This document shows, one piece after another, positions 62,101-64,000 of a stretch of DNA of 64,000 nt (its first letter is position 1; every line of letters starts with the position of its first letter). Source of the DNA: Albula goreensis (taxonomy: Eukaryota; Chordata; Actinopteri; Albuliformes; Albulidae); assembly GCA_022829145.1 (NCBI GenBank), contig CM040744.1, positions 15,418,218-15,482,217 on the forward strand. The letters are read 5' to 3'. Made by a program: the position numbers and the translations under genes. The notes below the pieces were generated by a model, which saw only the letters and a list, made by a program, of their open reading frames with translations, was not told where the DNA came from and searched no databases.

Positions 62101-63209
62101 CAACACCATTGTCTTGTGAGTGTGTCTGGCCCCCTGTCATTCTCTGCTGGCCCAGTGTCCTCACCCTCCTCTCCCCTCTGACTGACAGCCCATCAATCCT
62201 CCATCTGCTCCCCCCCATTTTTATCTCACTCACCCTGAGTACTCATAGAGGGCCTCTTTAAAGCCCTCCCACCATGGTGGTGTTTTGTTGTACCAGGTGT
62301 GACATCAGTGACAGATCTGTTTCTGTGTGTGTGTGTTTGTGTATTAATGTATGTGTGCATGTGTGTTTTTGTGTGTGTTTGTTCATGCGTGTTTTTGTAC
62401 AGGTGTTCACTGATGTATGTATGGTGCGTGTGTATGTTTGTTTTTATGTACGTCTGTGTATGTTAATGTTGTGTGGTTGAGTGTGGTTCTGTATATGTGT
62501 ATATGTTAATGTTGATGGTGTGTAATGTTAATTTAAATGTATGTGTGTGTGTGTGTAATGTTAATGTATGTGTGTATGTGTGTGTACAGTAACGAGGCCA
62601 ACCCTGGATTCGAGCTGCGGGTGGAGCTGTACAGCTGCTGTACGGAGGACGAGTTCTCGGCAGGAAGTACACCGCGGAAGTTGGCCAGCAAACTGAGCAG
62701 CTCCCTTGGCCGTTCGGCCGGGAAGAAGATGCGTGCCGCCATGGAGCCTGGCGGGGGCGGCCCCATCACCAATGGAAGCGGAGCCACCCTACTGCTGCCT
62801 GTGCCTTCAGTCCCGTGAGTGCTGACCGTGCCCCACCCATACAGGGCAAAGGTCACTGCCATTTCCACAGAGGTCATAGGTCACTGACCATCCTATGCCT
62901 GTCCACACACAGTCCAGAGCACCTGGTGCATGAGCTCTGACTTCCCTGCAGGCTGAACATTTTAGGCCCAGACACCATTATTGTTTTATCTGTATCGTTG
63001 AAAATACTTTTTTTATCTCTATGTACTGTCAATGACTCATGGCTCTGTTACTAAACGTGAACCCCAACATCTGACTTCCCATGTAATTTCTGTTGTCTGT
63101 CCGTCTATCTGCAGGGGTCCAAAGTACCACCTCCTGGCACACACAACACTTACCCTGGCACATGTCCAGGACAGCTTCCGCACACATGACCTTTCCATCT
63201 CTGGAAATG
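19346..63209 (+). CDS. rtkn: Rhotekin, Rho-GTP effector (5' part of gene; spliced, runs off right edge)
   Basis: Joining seven exons (19346-19441, 55900-56099, 57481-57542, 59633-59686, 61998-62115, 62590-62814, 63115-63209) gives one open frame of 283 residues plus a split codon. Every intron is GT..AG with consistent phases. The order matches rhotekin: a short N-terminus containing [17 protein letters not shown], an HR1/REM-1 Rho-binding coiled coil (about residues 33-99, with [17 protein letters not shown]), a linker, then the start of the anillin-homology region (about 116 onward, with [18 protein letters not shown] and [12 protein letters not shown]). Known for the family: rhotekin is a cytoplasmic effector that binds GTP-bound RhoA/B/C through HR1 and lowers GTP hydrolysis; it is linked to septin and actin organisation. 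Mammalian rhotekin is about 560 residues, so roughly half, including the PH domain, is missing on the right. The N-terminus and linker fit RTKN better than RTKN2. Rtkna versus rtknb is unresolved. Confidence 0.95.
23415..23480 (+). mobile_element. SINE relic (ACATAAGAACAGGCCGTTCAG type)
   Basis: CGAAACATAAGAACAGGCCG then TTCAGCATA recalls the common fish SINE phrase AAGAACATAAGAA...GGCCATTCAGCCC. Similar relics are at about 24744 and, reversed, 51522. Confidence 0.45.
24105..24312 (+). repeat. Degenerate TG tract with TTTG/TATG interruptions
   Basis: About 200 bases of TGTG, TTTGTG and TGCATG motifs. Open frames on both strands across it (Cys/Val-rich or His/Thr-rich) are translations of the repeat. 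Confidence 0.85.
24737..24825 (+). mobile_element. SINE relic (AGAACATACATA...GGTCATTCAGCCCA type)
   Basis: GCAAGAACATACATATGC, then AACCAGGTCATTCAGCCCAC and CTAGCCTTGTC. Same repeat type as at 23.4 kb, better preserved at the GGTCATTCAGCCC segment. Confidence 0.5.
25002..25086. repeat. Foldback (MITE-like) dispersed element, copy C
   Basis: Arms 25002-25023 and 25065-25086 pair over 22 bases with three mismatches (GTGCTGATC...ATCAGCTTT against AAAGCTGAT...GATCAGCAC). The element is followed by CTCTGAGATGCTTTATGAA, a flank typical of a widespread fish repeat. Related, more decayed copies lie at about 7985, 30895 and 42262. Confidence 0.7.
26030..26165. other. Small CpG cluster upstream of the minisatellite
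   Basis: Dense CG dinucleotides (for example CGGAGCGGCGC and GGGCCGGGCGC) in a short block ending 120 bases before the 31-bp array. Could be a small unmethylated island or a GC-biased conversion product. No promoter motif is clear. Confidence 0.4.
26288..26845 (+). repeat. 31-bp minisatellite, 18 copies in perfect register
   Basis: Unit CCTTCCTCTCACC(A/G)GTCAG followed by ACCTTTCACCC(A/G). 18 x 31 = 558 bases with no insertion or deletion. Variants are few and recur: A/G at unit position 14, CACT for CTCT, AACTT for ACCTT, and A/G at position 31. Units 2-3-4 and 13-14-15 share the same variant order, which suggests block duplication. Units 4-9 alternate G and A at position 14, giving a 62-bp sub-period. 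The + strand is nearly stop-free in all three frames, so a 244-codon reading frame (26152-26886) crosses the array; I do not call it a gene. Confidence 0.97.
26934..26975 (+). repeat. (GT)n microsatellite
   Basis: About 20 GT units, starting 88 bases after the end of the 31-bp minisatellite. Confidence 0.98.
27290..27303. promoter_or_regulatory. RFX X-box-like palindrome
   Basis: GGTACCGTGGCAAC has two half-sites two bases apart, one mismatch from the RFX X-box pattern GTNRCC-N(0-3)-RGYAAC. It sits in a CpG-richer patch (27280-27430). Weak evidence taken alone. Confidence 0.2.
28020..28640 (+). repeat. Degenerate purine-rich repeat region (AGTATAGAG / AATGGACTGT motifs)
   Basis: Recurring GGAGTATAGAG, AGGAAGTATA, AATGGACTGT and GTAGGG motifs about 40 bases apart suggest a decayed minisatellite. 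Two adjacent units begin AATGGACTGT near 28244 and 28283. Strongly purine-biased on the + strand; no coding signal. Confidence 0.55.
30895..31010. repeat. Foldback (MITE-like) dispersed element, copy B (decayed)
   Basis: Contains TTGCTGATCTAGGA and, about 70 bases on, AACTGATCTCAAATCAGCA, then ACTCTTATGAATGGGGGCCC. This matches the arms and outer flank of the copy at 25.0 kb. Confidence 0.5.
31320..31580 (+). mobile_element. SINE-like dispersed repeat, near full length
   Basis: ACATTGAGGCATTTAGC...CATCCTCCAGAGCAACTTAC, then TTGCTCAAGGGTATAACTGC, then GCAACTTCTGAGATGACAAG and CCAGCTCCCTAAAG. This order (CATTTAGC / CCAGAGC-ACTTAC / TTGCTCAAGGG / CAACCTT...AGCCCAGCTCCCTAA) is that of a very common fish SINE-type repeat. 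Diverged; family name not assigned. Confidence 0.65.
32799..32833 (+). repeat. Poly-T tract
   Basis: Two T runs (9 and about 22) split by GTTTGC, followed by more T-rich sequence to 32870. Could be the poly-A tail of a reverse-strand retroelement, but no body is recognised next to it. Confidence 0.85.
34440..34960 (+). promoter_or_regulatory. CpG-rich block with short upstream ORFs; candidate internal promoter/5'UTR of rtkn
   Basis: CpG density is clearly higher here than in the neighbouring AT-rich intron. The block ends at the candidate alternative coding exon. If transcription starts upstream of 34688, the leader would carry several short ORFs ahead of the 34961 ATG: 34688-34705 (five codons), 34702-34758 (18 codons) and 34869-34907 (12 codons). 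These could dampen translation of that isoform. The frame of 34961 is also open upstream back to about 34721, but with no ATG before 34961. Confidence 0.42.
34961..34984 (+). CDS. rtkn: Candidate alternative first coding exon of rtkn (8 residues)
   Basis: The ATG at 34961 has a G at -3 and opens an eight-residue stretch, MNNSKNNR, that ends at CGA|GTAAGT, a near-consensus donor, in phase 0. That is the phase needed to join the HR1 exon at 55900. It sits at the 3' edge of a CpG-rich, promoter-like block, and no other gene is visible between it and that exon. Mammalian rhotekin is known to have alternative first exons that splice to the HR1 exon. The product would replace the ILEDLN N-terminus with a very short basic/polar one. 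The link to rtkn is inferred from position, phase and donor, not from sequence match. Confidence 0.55.
36950..37054 (+). repeat. Compound (CA)n microsatellite
   Basis: Two CA arrays joined by a GCACGTGCACGCACATGC-rich segment. Confidence 0.97.
37541..37654 (+). repeat. 38-bp tandem repeat, 3 copies
   Basis: The unit begins GTGCGAGGGCTGTGCT and ends TTTAACTCGGTGAACT plus two or three variable bases. Copies start at 37541, 37579 and 37617. Copies 2 and 3 share GTG where copy 1 has AAG. Non-coding, in intron 1. Confidence 0.93.
38131..38518 (+). repeat. Cluster of three (CA)n arrays
   Basis: CA runs at 38131-38148, 38250-38309 and 38481-38518 with unique sequence between them. Confidence 0.95.
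39817..40150 (+). repeat. Compound (GT)n array with (GTGC)n core
   Basis: Two long GT runs (about 39817-39868 and 40047-40150) flank a mixed segment containing GCGCGC and a GTGC/GCGT tetranucleotide run (about 39998-40028). Nearly all alternating purine-pyrimidine. Reading frames over 200 codons across it are repeat translations. Confidence 0.98.
41041..41280 (+). repeat. Degenerate CA-rich tract
   Basis: CACACA, AACACA and CACACTC motifs with many substitutions; old microsatellite. Confidence 0.75.
42250..42362. repeat. Foldback (MITE-like) dispersed element, copy D (decayed)
   Basis: Contains GGAGCACTGATCTAGGATCT, a central GATCCATATCC / TATGATCTAAAA stretch, and AATCCTAAATCAGTACCC at the other arm. 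CTCTGAGCGTAGGAGCACTG at the left is the flank in opposite orientation to the 25.0-kb copy. Confidence 0.5.
48129..48162 (+). repeat. (TG)n microsatellite
   Basis: Pure TG run of about 17 units. Confidence 0.97.
49179..49233 (+). repeat. (TG)n followed by (GA)n
   Basis: About 13 TG units run directly into GA units with one ACAG interruption. Confidence 0.96.
50765..51115 (+). repeat. Pyrimidine-rich (CT/TCCC) low-complexity tract
   Basis: About 350 bases dominated by CTCTCT, CCCTC and TTTCTCT motifs with few purines on the + strand. The opposite strand gives Glu/Arg-rich frames that are artefacts. Confidence 0.85.
51518..51585 (-). mobile_element. SINE relic, reverse orientation
   Basis: GAGCCGAGTTGGACGGAATG then GCATATTCTCATCATTATG and TCCTTATGTTCTTA reads as the reverse complement of the repeat seen at 23.4 and 24.7 kb. 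Confidence 0.5.
53646..53689 (+). repeat. CA/CGCA microsatellite
   Basis: CACGCACGCACGTACGCATG followed by a CA run. Confidence 0.93.
54007..54027 (+). repeat. Poly-G run (G15) with adjacent G5
   Basis: 15 consecutive G, one T, then five more G. Rare in vertebrate DNA, prone to slippage and assembly error. Confidence 0.93.
54788..54840 (+). repeat. (TC)n microsatellite
   Basis: About 13 pure TC units, then ACCC and a further TC-rich stretch. Confidence 0.96.
55900..56099 (+). CDS. rtkn: rtkn exon 2: HR1 (REM-1) Rho-binding domain
   Basis: The acceptor follows a clear pyrimidine tract (CTCTCTCCGTCCCCTCTTGTAG). The exon is 200 bases and encodes residues 33-98 plus two bases of codon 99, ending at CGCAG|GTGAGG. 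It carries the whole HR1 coiled coil, starting [17 protein letters not shown] and running through [18 protein letters not shown] to [13 protein letters not shown]. In this family HR1 folds as an antiparallel helical hairpin that contacts the switch regions of GTP-bound Rho. No frame break or missing segment is visible. This is the most strongly recognisable exon in the window. Confidence 0.97.
56100..57480 (+). other. rtkn intron 2 (1,381 bases)
   Basis: Donor GTGAGG, acceptor TGATGCAG. The first ~190 bases are a G-run repeat (listed separately). The rest is unique AT-rich sequence with a small palindromic cluster of GCTAG motifs near 56807-56830. Nothing else recognised. Confidence 0.85.
56103..56285 (+). 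repeat. G-run repeat (80-bp direct repeat) at start of intron 2
   Basis: GGAGTTGGAGAAGGTGA occurs at 56142 and 56222, exactly 80 bases apart, and GGGTGTGGTT recurs five times. Runs of GGG/GGGG with short spacers begin four bases after the exon 2 donor. This could form G-quadruplexes in RNA or DNA and act as G-run intronic splicing signals; the latter is inference. Confidence 0.8.
57481..57542 (+). CDS. rtkn: rtkn exon 3: linker between HR1 and anillin-homology region
   Basis: The 62-base exon begins after CTGATGCAG, completes the split Arg-99 codon, and ends at TCAG|GTATGT with one base of codon 120. It encodes [20 protein letters not shown]. The Ser/Asp/Pro-rich linker followed by a P-C-x-G-x-V motif matches the rhotekin linker. 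The last residues (VAIS) lead into the first strand of the anillin-homology region, which exon 4 continues. Length is not a multiple of three, so skipping would shift the frame. Confidence 0.93.
58669..58705 (+). repeat. (TG)n microsatellite, intron 3
   Basis: Pure TG run of about 18 units. Complementary in RNA to the CA arrays 370 bases downstream. Confidence 0.97.
59070..59365 (+). repeat. Compound (CA)n array with CTCTCT(TAT)ACA interruptions, intron 3
   Basis: A unit of the form CA-run, then TGCACTCTCT, then TATACA or CTTACA, repeated about six times at 40-60 base spacing. Frames over 100 codons here are artefacts. Confidence 0.95.
59633..59686 (+). CDS. rtkn: rtkn exon 4: start of anillin-homology region
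   Basis: The 54-base exon lies between TTTTGTAG and GGGG|GTAAGC and supplies residues 120-137 plus one base. It encodes [18 protein letters not shown], one of the most conserved rhotekin stretches. Both ends are in phase 1 and the length is a multiple of three, so skipping would delete 18 residues without a frame shift. The upstream intron carries facing GT and CA repeat arrays within about 1 kb of this exon. Confidence 0.96.
60221..61165 (+). repeat. CA-rich tandem array with higher-order repeats, intron 4
   Basis: A block starting CATTCACACACCATACACAC recurs at 60261, 60432, 60569 and 60728 (spacings 171, 137 and 159), each followed by ACATACATACACACCATACT. So the CA tract is built from larger duplicated blocks. 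The end is ordinary CA/TACA repeat. A 361-codon His/Thr-rich frame crosses it and is not a gene. Confidence 0.95.
61930..61997 (+). promoter_or_regulatory. rtkn: Long polypyrimidine tract before rtkn exon 5
   Basis: About 65 bases of almost pure C/T end at CTCTCAG, the exon 5 acceptor. Typical strong U2AF-type 3' splice site, in sharp contrast to the exon 6 acceptor. Confidence 0.85.
61998..62115 (+). CDS. rtkn: rtkn exon 5: anillin-homology region
   Basis: The exon follows a long pyrimidine tract (about 61934-61997) and ends at GTCTT|GTGAGT. It encodes residues 138-176 plus two bases, including [20 protein letters not shown] and [15 protein letters not shown]. The L-H-R-x-AVF and VDRTLTDI signatures are rhotekin-type. 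The AG to use is fixed by frame: the AG at 61996-61997 restores Glu-138, while the next AG two bases on would break the frame. Confidence 0.95.
62116..62589 (+). promoter_or_regulatory. rtkn: rtkn intron 5 with TG-rich 3' splice region
   Basis: The 474-base intron has a good donor (GTGAGT), but from about 62320 to the acceptor at 62588-62589 it is dominated by TG, TATG and TTAATG repeats. Directly before the AG there is no long C/T run; the tract is alternating T and G/A. UG-rich RNA near a 3' splice site is a known binding context for TDP-43 and CELF proteins, so exon 6 use may be regulated. The regulatory role is inference. Confidence 0.5.
62590..62814 (+). CDS. rtkn: rtkn exon 6: anillin-homology region with basic, Ser/Gly-rich insert
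   Basis: The 225-base exon starts after TGTGTGTACAG and ends at GTCCC|GTGAGT. It completes Phe-177 and supplies residues 178-251: [17 protein letters not shown], then an acidic TEDEF, then [20 protein letters not shown], then a Gly/Pro-rich loop and a short hydrophobic strand (TLLLPVPSV). The [15 protein letters not shown] motif is characteristic of rhotekin. Both ends are phase 2 and the length is 75 codons, so the exon can be skipped in frame. Its acceptor is unusual, lying in a TG/TATG tract rather than a pyrimidine tract. Confidence 0.95.
63115..63209 (+). CDS. rtkn: rtkn exon 7: anillin-homology region (last exon in window)
   Basis: The exon starts after TCTATCTGCAG, completes Pro-252, and encodes [14 protein letters not shown] then [15 protein letters not shown], ending at AATG|GTGAGT with one base of codon 284. 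The [11 protein letters not shown] and FRTHDL motifs are hallmarks of rhotekin. The remaining exons (end of the anillin-homology region, PH domain, C-terminal tail) are outside the window. Confidence 0.95.
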
Positions 63210-63875
63210 GTGAGTGACATCTACTGTACCCCGTTCTGCTCTACTCTCTACTTCACACCACTCTTCTGTACTCTACACTGTAAACTACAGCACCCTGTCA
63301 TAGTGTCCTGTAGCTTATTCTATCGCACTTTTCCCTTTTCTGTCTTCCATTCTTAATTCTGCTTGACTCACCTTTACATTCCTTTGTGACTTACTTTACA
63401 TTATACTCTGAATTGTACCATCATACTCTCCTGCTCCTCTCCCCTCGTCTTCCACACACTGCTGTCCTCTGCCGGGCTCCACTCTACTACTTCTCTTCTC
63501 TTGGCTACTCTTCTGTACTTTATCCTGCTTTCCTTTCCTCCCCCTTCTTATCCTCTCCTCCCCTTTCAGTTCTGTTCTTCCCAGTAAACAGTTGTATCTG
63601 CCTGTTTATACTCCTTTTGTGCTCCGCTCATCACATTTCCACAAAAATTGCCCGTTCTTTGTTTGAACAAAAATGAAAGTAGTGGTTAAATGGGGACTAG
63701 ATAAAGCTTTAAAATGCCCGGTGGGAAATCTGGCTCTGCATTGCTTACAGCATACTTTACTTCTCCAATTAGGAGAGAAATACTGTTGGGAAGGTACCAG
63801 GAGAGTGGGGGTGTTACTGTGAGGGGCTCTGCCTCATTATGTCACTATCATCACACTCCCCCAATCAAGGATTCC
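63210..63875 (+). other. rtkn intron 7, first part; pyrimidine-rich
   Basis: From the exon 7 donor to the GT array at the window edge. The first ~350 bases are strongly C/T-rich (many CTCCT, CTTCT and TACTCT motifs). No further exon is recognised before the window ends. Confidence 0.7.
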
Positions 63876-64000
63876 TGTGTGTGTGTGTGTGTGTGTACGT
63901 GTATGTGTGTGTGTGTACGTGTGTGTGTGTGCATGTGTCTGTGTATGTGTGCACATGTGTGTTTGTGTGTGTGTGCACGTGTGTGTGTGTATGTGTGCAC
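63876..64000 (+). repeat. (GT)n compound array at window edge
   Basis: GT runs with TACG, CATG and CACG interruptions, cut off by the window end; lies in rtkn intron 7. Confidence 0.96.

Overview
This window is vertebrate nuclear DNA, most likely from a ray-finned (teleost) fish. It is non-coding-rich, with large introns, GT..AG splice sites, many long (CA)n/(GT)n arrays and worn dispersed repeats of fish type. It has no bacterial gene density, operons or CRISPR arrays. I cannot name the species.

One protein-coding gene is clear: rhotekin (rtkn; I cannot tell rtkna from rtknb), on the + strand and running off the right edge. Seven coding exons join in frame to give 283 complete residues plus one split codon. 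They are a short N-terminal exon (19346-19441), the Rho-binding HR1 exon (55900-56099), and five exons (57481-57542, 59633-59686, 61998-62115, 62590-62814, 63115-63209) covering the linker and the first part of the anillin-homology region. The rest of that region and the expected PH domain lie beyond base 64000. A second, CpG-rich start region at about 34.4-35.0 kb ends in a 24-base coding stretch with a near-ideal donor. It fits an alternative first exon of the same gene.

Layout: 1-16.5 kb is upstream DNA without a recognised gene. 16.5-19.35 kb is the 5' flank, promoter and 5'UTR of the first exon. 19.4-55.9 kb is a 36-kb first intron holding the second promoter candidate at 34.4-35.0 kb, a perfect-register 31-bp minisatellite (18 copies, 26288-26845), a 38-bp triplication, large CA/GT arrays and SINE or foldback relics. 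55.9-63.2 kb is the exon cluster, with short introns rich in CA, GT and G-run repeats that sit very close to splice sites.

The most interesting signals concern splicing and promoter choice. These are two candidate first exons with the same splice phase; a phase-neutral 225-base exon whose acceptor lies in a TG/TATG tract in place of a normal pyrimidine tract; a phase-neutral 54-base exon preceded by facing GT and CA arrays; and a G-run repeat directly after the HR1 exon donor. I found no evidence of a second gene or of a novel multi-gene system.
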